Of a stretch of 51,439 bases of DNA, positions 1-8,257 are shown piece by piece (the first letter of the stretch is position 1; each line of letters starts with the position of its first letter). Below the pieces are notes generated by a model that saw only the letters and a list, made by a program, of their open reading frames with translations, ran no database searches and was not told the origin of the DNA. The stretch spans positions 1-51,439 of the forward strand of contig WREI01000010.1 of NCBI GenBank assembly GCA_009779405.1, given 5' to 3'. A program made the position numbers and the translations under genes. This DNA is from Clostridiales bacterium. Its GTDB lineage: Bacteria > Bacillota > Clostridia > Christensenellales > CAG-138.

Positions 1-1215
1 ACCGAGATGTGGCAGGCGGCGACCGAGCGCACAAAGGCGCAGATTCTGGAAGAGATCACGGAGCTGAAAGAGCTGATGAATGACGCGCGCAGATTGCGGG
101 ATCGGTTTTTGCTGGAGCCCGGCGAGGCGGAGGCATATCTGGTGGAATTGGAGGCAAAATATGCCGCCGCGCCGGAGAGATTAGAGGATATACGCGCCTA
201 CGGCGTCTTGCAGGAGATTCCGATCTATGACTTTGAGAACAAAAAGGTGGCTGCATACACAGGATTCAGCGCGCGCGAAAAGGCGGAGCACGGCAAAGCA
301 TTGGAAGTGCAGAATAACAACGATGTGAAGGAAATGGTTGTTGTGGGAAAAGACAAAAACGGCAATATCACCAGCATGATTACGCCGATGCGCAACGCGG
401 CTTTCTATTTTCACAATTTCGCATTTTACAATTGGGGAACGGCAGCTTTGTCGCAGGCGGAAGCGCGGGGGACGATAGAACGCCTGTTGGAGCAGATAGG
501 CGGTGATATGATCATCGACCGTGTTGTTGACTTGGGCTATGCGTATTCAGTGGAGTGCGCGCGGGCAGCGGGGGGCGTGCCCATCACTTCCTCCGGTTCC
601 TGGCGCGGGCAGTACGCTATTGAAACGACGGGTCTTATGGAAACGGCTCCCTACTGGGGCTATGAAAAATTAGTTTTCGAGATCAGCCAAGAGGGGATTG
701 CCGATATGTGCTGGCTCTCGCCCATCGAAATTACAGATACGGCCGTGGAAAACGCAAAGCTGCTGCCCTTCTTCGAGATTCAAGAGATCTTTGCGGCGAT
801 GATGGCAGTCAAATACGCGGGGCAGCAGGGGATGTTCGGGGTTGCGAACCCGGAAGCAGTGGTGCAGACCAAGGCGGAGCTCTGGGAAGAGCTCGCCGAA
901 CTGCGGGAGATTATCCACGACGCGGACAGGCTGCGCGACAGGCGCATGATGACGCCCGAGGAAGCGCAGGAATATCTGATTGATTTGGAAGCAAGGTATG
1001 CCGCCGCACCCGAGATCGCGCCCCTGCCAAGCGCAGAGCTGCAATATGTGCTCCACTTTGAAATTGACCGGGTGACCCTGACCTTACAGCGCATAGTCGA
1101 TGAAGGTGCCTATGAAAGCGGACTGTTGATCCCCGTCTGGAATTTCTATGACAAATCTTCGGGCATGAGCCTGCTGTGCATCAATGCGATTGATGGAACG
1201 ATAATAGAAGGGTAA
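1..1215 (+). CDS. DUF6034-like protein, 5' end outside window
   Basis: The frame is open from base 1, so the ATG at 7 is probably internal and the gene begins upstream. The product resembles the C-terminal part of DUF6034 proteins of Clostridia, by recall of conserved stretches such as LTLQRIVDE and GLLIPVWNFY near the end. No biochemical role is known for that family. A helical segment of about 50 residues occurs twice, near residues 8-58 and 288-338 (TKAQILEEITELKEL and TKAELWEELAELREI), each ending in a KYAAAPE/RYAAAPE motif, which points to internal duplication. No signal peptide can be judged because the N-terminus is missing. It is convergent with the aminopeptidase gene, and a repeat element begins immediately after its TAA stop. 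Confidence 0.6.
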   Translation, partial: TEMWQAATERTKAQILEEITELKELMNDARRLRDRFLLEPGEAEAYLVELEAKYAAAPERLEDIRAYGVLQEIPIYDFENKKVAAYTGFSAREKAEHGKALEVQNNNDVKEMVVVGKDKNGNITSMITPMRNAAFYFHNFAFYNWGTAALSQAEARGTIERLLEQIGGDMIIDRVVDLGYAYSVECARAAGGVPITSSGSWRGQYAIETTGLMETAPYWGYEKLVFEISQEGIADMCWLSPIEITDTAVENAKLLPFFEIQEIFAAMMAVKYAGQQGMFGVANPEAVVQTKAELWEELAELREIIHDADRLRDRRMMTPEEAQEYLIDLEARYAAAPEIAPLPSAELQYVLHFEIDRVTLTLQRIVDEGAYESGLLIPVWNFYDKSSGMSLLCINAIDGTIIEG

Positions 1216-1333
1216 TGTTCAATGTTCAACGCGCAACGCACAATGGTTGTAGAAATGCTATGGCATTTCTAATTAAAAAGGGATGCCATCGGCATCCCTA
1301 CATTCATTGAACATTGCGCGTTGTGCATTGAGC
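1216..1333. repeat. Composite heptamer-arm/palindrome element H1
   Basis: The left arm is a run of 7-bp units of the form AATGTTC/AACGCGC/AACGCAC. The right arm is its inverted counterpart (ATTGAACATTGCGCG...). Between them lie two small hairpins: TAGAAATGC...GCATTTCTA and AGGGATGCC...GGCATCCCT followed by TACA. The element begins directly after the TAA of the upstream gene and ends about 6 bp from the stop of the convergent aminopeptidase gene. It could act as a bidirectional transcription terminator, which is inference from position and fold. Confidence 0.8.
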
Positions 1334-1339
1334 GTTTCC

Positions 1340-2572
1340 TTAAAACGCAAACAACCCATCCACAAACACAGGCATTTCCACGCCATCCTGCGTAATGCCG
1401 ACAATACTGAGATCCTCCGTCCCCAGCATAAAGTCCACATGCGTAATGGAATCGTTTAGGCCTGCGGCTTTGCTCTCGTCCTTGCTCATCGCCGTGCCGC
1501 CCTTTATGCAGCTGGGATAGGCCTCGCCGAACGCGAGGTGGCAGGAGGCGTTCTCGTCGTAGAGGGTCTCATAGAAGAGCACCTGCGCCTGGCGTATCGG
1601 GGAGTCGTAGGGTACCAAGGCGACTTCGCCCAGGAAGCTTGCGCCCTCGTCCAGCGCGATCTCCTCGCGCAACAGCGCCTCGCCGCTGCTGGCCGTGGCT
1701 TCAATAATCTTGCCGTTCTCAAACACGAAGCGGATGTCGTTGATGATCGTACCCTTCAGGCAGAGGGGCATGCTGGCCATCACGACGCCGTTGGCACCCG
1801 TTTTCCGGGGTGCCGTGAAAATCTCCTCCGTGGGCATATTGGGCATAAACGGGACGCCCTTCGTCGTCACGTCGCCGCCCGCTTCCCAAACGTGGTTTTC
1901 GGCCAGCTCCACGGTGAAATCCGTGCCCAGGGCGTTGCGGTAGCGCAGGGCCTTGAAGTTGTATTCGTTCAGGATATGCATGCGCTCCTTCAGCTTGGCG
2001 GCGTGCTTCTGCCAATTGCCCACAGCGGAACCGTCGCCCAGCACGCGCACGGCGGTGAAGATCTTATCCCACAGCGCCTCTATCGCCTCGGCCTCGGGCA
2101 GCTCGGGGAAGACCTTTTTCGCCCATGCGGGCGCGGAAAGCGCGCCGATGCTCCACGCATTTTCGTTTCGCATCATCATCTCGCGATATTCTTTGAGCGC
2201 TTCGCCGCTGACCTTAGCCCATCTGGCCAAGCGGGAGGGATCCACGCCCAGCAGGGATTCCGGGTCGTCGGATACCAGATGCAGGGTGGCCGCGCCCTCG
2301 CGGGAATAGTCCGTCATAAAGCGGACGAGCCACTCGGGGCAAGTGTCGAAGACTTCGTCGGCGGCATGGAGGTATTTCATGCGCGTCGTCGGGTCGTCGA
2401 TCCAGCGCATGATGACCTCCTGGCAGCCGTTCTCGTACGCGATGCGCTGGCATTCGCGCGCGAACTCGGCGTTTTCGACCTGGCAGCTGATGATCAGCTT
2501 CTGTCCCTGTTGGATGTTTACGCCGACTTCGACCAGCAGGCGCATGTACTCTTTTTGTTTGGGTGTTAGCAT
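1340..2572 (-). CDS. M29 family metal-dependent aminopeptidase
   Basis: A 410-residue protein of the thermophilic aminopeptidase (M29, AmpS/PepS) family, which removes N-terminal amino acids from peptides in the cytoplasm using two divalent metal ions. The length matches the family. The expected metal ligands are all visible: Glu250 in NMPTEEIF, Glu316 in GEVALVP, Glu340 and His345 in DENASCHLAFGE, and His378/Asp380 in THVDFM. There is no signal peptide. The ATG at 2572 has an AAAGGAG ribosome binding site 6 bp upstream. It lies upstream of nothing obviously related and probably works in general peptide turnover. The family assignment is firm; substrate preference cannot be read from sequence. 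Confidence 0.93.
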   Translation of the reverse strand: MLTPKQKEYMRLLVEVGVNIQQGQKLIISCQVENAEFARECQRIAYENGCQEVIMRWIDDPTTRMKYLHAADEVFDTCPEWLVRFMTDYSREGAATLHLVSDDPESLLGVDPSRLARWAKVSGEALKEYREMMMRNENAWSIGALSAPAWAKKVFPELPEAEAIEALWDKIFTAVRVLGDGSAVGNWQKHAAKLKERMHILNEYNFKALRYRNALGTDFTVELAENHVWEAGGDVTTKGVPFMPNMPTEEIFTAPRKTGANGVVMASMPLCLKGTIINDIRFVFENGKIIEATASSGEALLREEIALDEGASFLGEVALVPYDSPIRQAQVLFYETLYDENASCHLAFGEAYPSCIKGGTAMSKDESKAAGLNDSITHVDFMLGTEDLSIVGITQDGVEMPVFVDGLFAF

Positions 2573-2602
2573 GGTTTGCTCCTTTGTTTGTTTTTATTTT
2601 GT

Positions 2603-2652
2603 GTAGGGGACGATTGCAATCGTCCCGCGTAGGGGCGGATAGTATCCGCCCG
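2603..2652 (+). repeat. Two adjacent GTAGGGG-type palindromes
   Basis: Two back-to-back copies of the short palindromic repeat: GTAGGGGACGATTGCAAT... followed by GTAGGGGCGGATAGTATCC.... They share the GTAGGGG head and a self-complementary body, but the inner palindromes differ. They lie between the aminopeptidase start and the stop of the dockerin protein gene. Confidence 0.8.
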
Positions 2653-2676
2653 TGATTTTAGCGTATGCCGGGTGTC

Positions 2677-4743
2677 CTATTCCGTTTGCGGAGAGTAATA
2701 GTAGTTCCCCGTATCCCAAAGCAATGAGTCAAAGCCTGTGATTTGGGATTTGTCCGTGAAGCGGTTATTCCGAACGTCTAAAGATTGATACGACGCAGTG
2801 GGGCAGAGGGCGAGGGTGGTCAGTTGGCTGTAATTGCACCATAGCCATTCCAACGCGAGGTTATGGCTTAAATTTAACTCAGTAAAGGTGTTGTGGCCGC
2901 ACGAGAGAGATTTTAGCGCAGAATTATTGCTCACATCCAACGCAGTCATGAATGAATTTGAGGAAACGGAAAGCGCTTCTAATGCAAAATTGCTTCTGAG
3001 ATCTATTGCGACCAACTCCGTGTCGCAACACAAAAGCGCTTTCAACGCGAGATTGTTGCTTACATCCAGTTCCACCAGCGGGTTTGCTGTGCATTGCAAC
3101 CGTTTCAGCGCAAGATTCATGCGCAGGTCTATTTCCGTCAGCGCGTTGTTGGAGCATTCGAGCGTTTCGAGCGCAGGGGTTTGAGTCAGAACGAGCTCCG
3201 TCAACCGATTGTCTTCACAGTTGAGATATTCCAGCGCAGGATTATTGCTTACGTCTAACCCGGTCAGTCGGTTTTCATCGCAGGAAAGACGCCGTAATTC
3301 CGCAAGGCCGGCCACATTCAATACCCCGGAGAGGTTGTTGTTCCAAATATTCAGCACGACAACTCGCTTATTGCTCACATCCTCTGACCAATCGATATTG
3401 AATCCCCACTTCCTCGGAACATAGCTACCGTCAACGGGATCGGCCTTTGGCATGCTCCACCCGTTGTTATCAATGATTGCGTTGATCACGGCGATATCGC
3501 CGGGGTTATAGGTGCCGGCAACAGCATCTCCCCGCTGGGGATAATAATGGCATTCTCCCGTGTCCCATTTTGCGGGGTCAAAGCCCGTGATTTGGGCTTT
3601 ATCCGTGAAGTGGTTGTAGCGGACATCCATGCACCAATAAGGCGCGTCGGGACACAGTGAAAGAGCGCTGAGATTATTGAAGTCACAAGACAGGAATTCC
3701 AATGCAGCAAGCGCCGAAACATCCAGTTCAGTCAACAGATTCTCCGCGCAGCCAAGATCCTGCAAGGCGGGAAGGTCGAAAAGGCACAACTCCGCAAGTT
3801 GATTGTACGCGCAAGCAAGCTCCCGCAACATCGGAAACCCTGAAAGGGTCAACTCGGACAGATTGTTATCTTCGCAATAGATGCGGAACAAAGACGGAAG
3901 GTCGAAAAGCTCCAGTTCGGATATTTGGTTGTCGCAACAGTAAAGGTGACGCAGAAACGGAAGCCCAGAAATATGCAGCGCGCTCAGTCGATTGGCGTTG
4001 CAGAATACTGCTTCCAAAGCAAGAAGCCCGGAAAGCTCCAACTCTGTCAGTTGATTGTACGCGCAATCAAGTTCCCGCAAACTCGGAAGCCCGGAAAGGT
4101 TCAACTCTGTCAGCCGGTTACGGTTGCAGTAAAGCCACTCCAAAGCGGGAAGCCCGGAAAGATTCAGCTCTGTCAGTTGGTTGTCATTGCAGGAAAGCTC
4201 CTCCAAAGCGCTAAGACCAGATATATTCAACACACCCGTCAGCCCCGTTGACCAAAGATGCAAAGTTGTAACTCGCTTGTTAACAGTATCCCACGACCAA
4301 GCTACGTTCTGTTGCCACTCCTCCGGCACATAGGTACCATCTACGGGGTCGGCTTTTGGCAAATCCAACCCGTTGTTGTCGATCATTGTGTTGATCACGG
4401 CGATATCGCGGGGATTATAGAGCGGCAATGATTCCGCCCAGTCGGGGATGACCGTAAGGCCTGCCAAATGGCGTAGAACAAGAGCGGCATCGGCGACGGT
4501 GACGCCGCCCATTCCGTCGACGTTTGCGGCGGCAAGCTGCTCGGGACTGAGGGTGACAAGGCCCGTCAGATGGCGCAGAATCAGGGGCGCGTCGCTTGCG
4601 TCCAGCTTGCCGTCGCCATTTGCGTCGCCGGGTTTCAACGGCGCGCTTTCCGCAATTGTCGTAGGGGCGGATAATATCCGCCCGCCGAAGAGCAGGGATA
4701 TAATGAGGAACCAGGAGAATATACGGAGGATGCGTTTGTGCAT
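2677..4743 (-). CDS. Secreted dockerin and leucine-rich repeat protein
   Basis: A 688-residue exported protein. The start is placed at MHKRILRIF rather than the track's first Met because AAAGGA lies 7 bp before it. A hydrophobic signal segment is followed by a type I dockerin with two calcium-loop repeats (GDANGDGKLDASDA and NVDGMGGVTVADAA, about residues 38-105). After that come two homologous modules of roughly 300 residues, each opening with a conserved lead (DIAVIN..IDNNG..PKADPVDG) and continuing as leucine-rich repeats (LTELNLSGLPALEWL pattern). Dockerins bind cohesins on scaffoldins, and LRRs usually bind proteins. A surface-attached binding role is likely, but the ligand is unknown. 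A GTAGGGGC palindrome forms part of the coding sequence just after the signal region. It is followed by glgA on the same strand without evident functional link. Confidence 0.82.
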   Translation of the reverse strand: MHKRILRIFSWFLIISLLFGGRILSAPTTIAESAPLKPGDANGDGKLDASDAPLILRHLTGLVTLSPEQLAAANVDGMGGVTVADAALVLRHLAGLTVIPDWAESLPLYNPRDIAVINTMIDNNGLDLPKADPVDGTYVPEEWQQNVAWSWDTVNKRVTTLHLWSTGLTGVLNISGLSALEELSCNDNQLTELNLSGLPALEWLYCNRNRLTELNLSGLPSLRELDCAYNQLTELELSGLLALEAVFCNANRLSALHISGLPFLRHLYCCDNQISELELFDLPSLFRIYCEDNNLSELTLSGFPMLRELACAYNQLAELCLFDLPALQDLGCAENLLTELDVSALAALEFLSCDFNNLSALSLCPDAPYWCMDVRYNHFTDKAQITGFDPAKWDTGECHYYPQRGDAVAGTYNPGDIAVINAIIDNNGWSMPKADPVDGSYVPRKWGFNIDWSEDVSNKRVVVLNIWNNNLSGVLNVAGLAELRRLSCDENRLTGLDVSNNPALEYLNCEDNRLTELVLTQTPALETLECSNNALTEIDLRMNLALKRLQCTANPLVELDVSNNLALKALLCCDTELVAIDLRSNFALEALSVSSNSFMTALDVSNNSALKSLSCGHNTFTELNLSHNLALEWLWCNYSQLTTLALCPTASYQSLDVRNNRFTDKSQITGFDSLLWDTGNYYYSPQTE
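4661..4684 (+). repeat. GTAGGGGC palindrome inside a coding sequence
   Basis: GTAGGGGCGGATAATATCC... lies inside the dockerin/LRR reading frame. It encodes, on the minus strand, the residues around GGRILSAP next to the predicted signal-peptide cleavage region. The frame is preserved, so the repeat is part of the protein. Confidence 0.8.
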
Positions 4744-4777
4744 AGGCGATCCTTTCAGTCTTTCGCGCATGGCTTAT

Positions 4778-4801
4778 CGGGCGGATACTATCCGTCCCTA
4801 C
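4778..4801 (-). repeat. GTAGGG palindrome supplying the glgA stop codon
   Basis: On the minus strand this reads GTAGGGACGGATAGTATCC.... The TAG inside its GTAGGG head is the stop codon of glgA, so the gene ends inside the repeat. Confidence 0.78.
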
Positions 4802-6432
4802 GATTGCGGCACTTCCGGCATCGGCTTTTTCGCCGTGGAAGCGGTGGGTTTTTTCGCGGGGGTTGGTTCGGATTCTATCTCGGCGGGCGATGCATGCGTC
4901 GCCCCTACGGGTGCGATTTCCACGGCCGTCAATTCGATTTCCGTGGTCGGTTTTTTCCGCGACTTTTTGGGTTTCGGTGGTGGTGGCGGGGGTTCTATGC
5001 CGAGTATATCCTGATACAGCCGCAGATAGGCCTTGGCCGATGTGGTCCAGGAGAAATCGCAGGCCATGGCGCGCTGAACCAAGCGTTCCCACATCTCCTT
5101 GTCGCAATGGTAATACTCCACCGCCTCTTCCAGCGCGTATAGCATCTCGTGGGCGTTGTAGTTGCGGAAGGAGAAGCCGTTGCCGCTGTCCTCGAAGCGG
5201 TTGTAGGGCTGAATGCTGTCGCGCAGGCCGCCTGTTTCGCGGACGATGGGGATGGTGCCATAGCGCAGGGAGATCAATTGCGACAGCCCGCAGGGCTCGA
5301 ACTGCGAGGGCATCAGAAACATATCGCTCCCGGCATAGATGCGGTGCGCCAGACCCTCGTTCAGCTCCACGCGCGCGGCCACGCGGCCTGGGTATTGTGC
5401 CTGCGCATCGCGGATGAAGCGCTCATAGCGCGCATCGCCGTTGCCGAGGAAGGCGACCTGCACGTCGAGACGCATCAGGTCGTGCAGCACGCATTCCACC
5501 AAATCCAGCCCCTTTTGCGGGGTGAGGCGCGTAATCATGGAGATGAGCGGCGGCTCGTCGCGCGGCTCCAAACCCAGTTCCTCCTGCAAGCGGCGCTTCA
5601 ACAGAGTTTTGCCCATGATATTCTCCGCAGTGAAATGCGTGGAGAGGAAGCGGTCGTCGGCGGGGTTGTAGACAGCTGTATCGATGCCGTTCAATATGCC
5701 CGAGAGCACGTGCTGCCTGTGGCGCAGGAGCCCGTCCAAGCGTTCGCCGAAATATTCGCTGCGTATCTCCTCGGCATAGCTGGGACTGACCGTGCAGATG
5801 CGCGTCGCGAAGACCAGCCCGGCCTTCATAAACGAGAGCAGGCCATGGAATTCCAAGTTGTCCGGCGTGAAATAGCCACTGTTCAGGCCCAATAATGAAC
5901 CGATACGGTGCCAGGTGTAGAGCCCCTGATAGCGCAGGTTGTGGATGGAGAAGACGCTCTTGATGTCCCGCATCTTCATATCCCAGCAATATTGCTCGTG
6001 CAGCAGCACGGGTATCAGCCCCGCCTGCCAGTCGTTGCAGTGGAGGATGTCGGGGAAGAAGGCCAGCCGCGACAGGGCTTCCAGCACGGCGCGGCAATAG
6101 AACGCGAAGCGGAAACCGTCGTCCTCCTCGCCCGTATAGAGCTTGTCGCCGCCGAACACGGCGAGGTTGTCGACAAAATAATAGGTGACGCCGTTGTCGA
6201 CCACGGAGTCGATGCCGCACCAGAGCTGCTGGCTGCCCATCAGCACGGTGAATTCGCACTCGTGGTGCATGCGGTTGACCCAATAGCTGTCGATGATGCG
6301 ATATTTGGGCAGTATGACGCGCGCGTCCACACCCTCGCGCACCAGCGCCGCGGGCAGGGAGCCCAGCACATCGGCCAGCCCGCCTGTCTTGGCAAAAGGC
6401 ACGCATTCGCTGCCCGTGAAGAGGATTTTCAT
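4798..6432 (-). CDS. glgA: Glycogen synthase (ADP-glucose, GT5) with a repeat-derived C-terminal tail
   Basis: GlgA transfers glucose from ADP-glucose to the growing alpha-1,4-glucan chain in the cytoplasm. The 544-residue protein has the N-terminal KTGGLADV ADP-glucose-binding motif (residues 15-22) and the C-terminal GT-B motifs ISMITRLTPQKGLDL and FEPCGLSQLI. A typical GlgA is near 475-480 residues. Here about 60 extra residues follow, rich in Pro/Lys/Thr (PPPPPKPKKSRKKP), and part of this tail (VGATHASPAE) is the translation of an embedded GTAGGGGC palindrome. The ATG at 6432 has AAGGAG 8 bp upstream. It belongs to the glg group that includes glgD, glgC and glgB, but is separated from them by a toxin-antitoxin pair. 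The catalytic assignment is secure; the tail is probably unstructured. Confidence 0.95.
   Translation of the reverse strand: MKILFTGSECVPFAKTGGLADVLGSLPAALVREGVDARVILPKYRIIDSYWVNRMHHECEFTVLMGSQQLWCGIDSVVDNGVTYYFVDNLAVFGGDKLYTGEEDDGFRFAFYCRAVLEALSRLAFFPDILHCNDWQAGLIPVLLHEQYCWDMKMRDIKSVFSIHNLRYQGLYTWHRIGSLLGLNSGYFTPDNLEFHGLLSFMKAGLVFATRICTVSPSYAEEIRSEYFGERLDGLLRHRQHVLSGILNGIDTAVYNPADDRFLSTHFTAENIMGKTLLKRRLQEELGLEPRDEPPLISMITRLTPQKGLDLVECVLHDLMRLDVQVAFLGNGDARYERFIRDAQAQYPGRVAARVELNEGLAHRIYAGSDMFLMPSQFEPCGLSQLISLRYGTIPIVRETGGLRDSIQPYNRFEDSGNGFSFRNYNAHEMLYALEEAVEYYHCDKEMWERLVQRAMACDFSWTTSAKAYLRLYQDILGIEPPPPPPKPKKSRKKPTTEIELTAVEIAPVGATHASPAEIESEPTPAKKPTASTAKKPMPEVPQS
4884..4907 (-). repeat. GTAGGGGC palindrome inside glgA
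   Basis: On the minus strand GTAGGGGCGACGCATGCA... lies in frame in the 3' end of glgA and encodes VGATHASP of its C-terminal extension. Confidence 0.8.
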
Positions 6433-6494
6433 GAGGTCACTCCTTGTGTGTTTGTGTTTGCATCAATCTGTCCGATTTGAAAGCTTTTTCATCC

Positions 6495-6772
6495 CTATTT
6501 GAACAAATCGCTGTGGCTGCCTGTGCGGGCAAGCACAAGCAACAGTTCGCCTTTTTCTATGCGATAAACAAGCAACCAATCCGGTCTGATATGGCATTCG
6601 CGATATCCGTGCCAGTTTCCCGTCAATGCATGATCCCGAAAGCTTGAAGCGAGCGTTTGCCCCGCTGCAAGCGCACGGATACAATCATCCATAAAGCGCA
6701 TCCTATGCCCGCGCTTCCCGGCAAGCGCATAATCCTTCTTGAACTGTGACAGAAAAGTATGATGCTTTGCAT
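6495..6772 (-). pseudogene. YafQ/RelE-type mRNA interferase toxin, apparent frameshift at start
   Basis: The frame encodes a YafQ/RelE-family ribosome-dependent RNase. Conserved segments include FKKDYALAGKRG, GYRECHIRPDWLLVYRI and ARTGSHSDLF, with the His/Asp/Trp/His residues used in catalysis by YafQ. The ATG listed at 6701 would drop the N-terminal helix. The conserved N-terminal part is present in frame farther upstream, but I find no ATG, GTG or TTG start in that frame. An ATG directly after the antitoxin TAA (6772) is one base out of frame (ATGCAAAGCATC). The span from it to the stop is 278 bp, one short of a multiple of three. A single-base deletion in the A run would explain this, so the toxin is probably inactivated or poorly made. 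Confidence 0.72.
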
Positions 6773-7042
6773 TTATGCTTTCAGTTCCTTCAATGCGTCT
6801 TCCACATCCGAATAGCGTCGCACGCTTTTATCGTGTAGGATGGCTTCTGCTTCTTCGAATGCTGCCAAAGTTGTCGCGTTCGGTATCGCCGAAATCTCAA
6901 AGGGTATGCGGCTTTCCCGCACCGTAGCCTTTGCAAAAACCGTTACCGCCGTGGAAAAGCTCATGCCAAATTCACCGCAGAGCCATTCCATCTGTTTCTT
7001 CAACTGGTCATCCATGCGGATGCTTACTGTCGTCTGCGCCAT
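6773..7042 (-). CDS. RelB/DinJ-family antitoxin
   Basis: An 89-residue ribbon-helix-helix antitoxin. The N-terminus TTVSIRMDDQLKKQME is the DNA-binding beta strand and helix of RelB/DinJ proteins, and the C-terminal part (YSDVEDALKELKA) would wrap the toxin. It should neutralise the neighbouring YafQ-like toxin and repress the shared promoter. The ATG at 7042 (MAQTT) is preferred over an upstream TTG; AAAGGA lies about 10 bp before the ATG. Its TAA is directly followed by the ATG that would have started the toxin, a typical coupled arrangement. The pair sits between glgA and glgD, so it looks like an insertion into a glycogen locus. Confidence 0.85.
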   Translation of the reverse strand: MAQTTVSIRMDDQLKKQMEWLCGEFGMSFSTAVTVFAKATVRESRIPFEISAIPNATTLAAFEEAEAILHDKSVRRYSDVEDALKELKA

Positions 7043-7074
7043 ATACAATACATCCTTTCACATTTGATAGGTAT

Positions 7075-7103
7075 ATATTATTGCGTTTTATGCGGTTTGT
7101 CAA
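7075..7103 (-). promoter_or_regulatory. Sigma-A promoter of the antitoxin-toxin pair
   Basis: On the minus strand a perfect -35 TTGACA (7098-7103) and a TAATAT -10 (7075-7080) are separated by 17 bp. They lie just upstream of the antitoxin start. Confidence 0.8.
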
Positions 7104-7134
7104 TCAAATGTCGTAAATATTCGCAATCTTGACA

Positions 7135-8256
7135 CTACACCGCCTGATTCTTCCGCACGATAATCGGAAAACTGTCGTAGCCGGTCAACATACGGTTATT
7201 GCCGACGGTGACGCCCTTGTCGAGTATCACGTGATCGAGCACCGCGCCTTCGCCCACGCTGACGCCCTGCATGATGATGCTGTTGCGGACGACCGCTGTC
7301 TTGGCGACTCGCACGCCGCGGAAAAGCAAGCTGTTCTCCACCTGCCCCTCCACCACGCAGCCGTCGGCCAATATGCTGTTGGCAACGCGCGCGTTTGCGC
7401 CGTAGCGGGCGGGCACCTCGTCCTTCACCTTGGTGAACACGCGGTTCTCGTCAAAGAGGTCGTGCGCGACGTCGGCGCGCAACAGATCCATGCTGTGCGT
7501 GAAATAGGTCATCAGCGAATCGAGCCGCGCCACATAGCGACTTGTTTTATAGCCGCGCATATGCAGGGAATGCTTCTTTTTGAGCAGGATATCGCGGTAG
7601 AAATCGTAGTCCCCCCGCGCGTAGGCCTCTTCCAGCAGGAATTCGAGGAGGTTTTTATCGAGGATAAACACGTCACAGCTCTGTTTGTCGCTCTTGGGGC
7701 GATAGGGGTTCAGTTCCAGATCCTGCACCCGCTCGTCGGCGTCCAGAATCAGGCGCAGATCGTTGTTCTGCGCTTCGGGGTCTAAGGTCGGCACCTCGTT
7801 ATAGAGGATCGTGATATCCGCTCCGGTATCGATATGCGCCTGCAGCATATCGTTGAAGCGTATATTGAAGATCGTATGGCTGCCCGTGAGTATGCAATAT
7901 TTCTGCGGGCAGCGGCGCACATAGCCCAACACCGAGCGCAGGGCGTCGACGGAGCCGCGGTATACGCCCTCGTTGCCCTTGGTCAGAAAGGGCGGCAGGA
8001 TAAAGAGCCCCTCGCGCTTGCGGTTCAGGTCCCACTCCTTGCCGGAACCCAAATGATCCATCAGCGAGTGATAGTTCTTCTGCGTGATCAGCCCAACACT
8101 CGAAATGCCTGAGTTGACCAGATTGGAGAGGATGAAGTCTATGCAGCGGTAGCGGCCGCCAAAGGGCGTCGCGGCGATGCTGCGGGAGCTTGTCAAATCT
8201 TTCAGCTGGGGGTTGTTGTCCCCGGTGTAAATCAGGCCAAATGCGTTTGTGCTCAT
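7135..8256 (-). CDS. glgD: GlgD subunit of glucose-1-phosphate adenylyltransferase
   Basis: GlgD is the non-catalytic or weakly catalytic partner of GlgC in Firmicutes ADP-glucose pyrophosphorylase. The 373-residue protein begins MSTNAFGLIY and has a nucleotidyltransferase-like fold (FGGRYRCIDFILSNLVNSG). The C-terminus is a left-handed beta helix with hexapeptide repeats (VANSILADGCVVEGQV). It lacks the glycine-rich GGxGSRLG loop of GlgC, as expected for GlgD. The ATG lies 1 bp after the glgC stop, and its GAGGAGG ribosome binding site is inside the 3' end of glgC, so the two are translationally coupled. GlgD probably modulates the allosteric response of the complex. Confidence 0.95.
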   Translation of the reverse strand: MSTNAFGLIYTGDNNPQLKDLTSSRSIAATPFGGRYRCIDFILSNLVNSGISSVGLITQKNYHSLMDHLGSGKEWDLNRKREGLFILPPFLTKGNEGVYRGSVDALRSVLGYVRRCPQKYCILTGSHTIFNIRFNDMLQAHIDTGADITILYNEVPTLDPEAQNNDLRLILDADERVQDLELNPYRPKSDKQSCDVFILDKNLLEFLLEEAYARGDYDFYRDILLKKKHSLHMRGYKTSRYVARLDSLMTYFTHSMDLLRADVAHDLFDENRVFTKVKDEVPARYGANARVANSILADGCVVEGQVENSLLFRGVRVAKTAVVRNSIIMQGVSVGEGAVLDHVILDKGVTVGNNRMLTGYDSFPIIVRKNQAV

Positions 8257-8257
8257 G

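Noticed and set aside
1538-2569. Long plus-strand ORF opposite the aminopeptidase gene
   Set aside because: It is the antisense shadow of a gene with intact catalytic residues; high GC makes such shadows common here.
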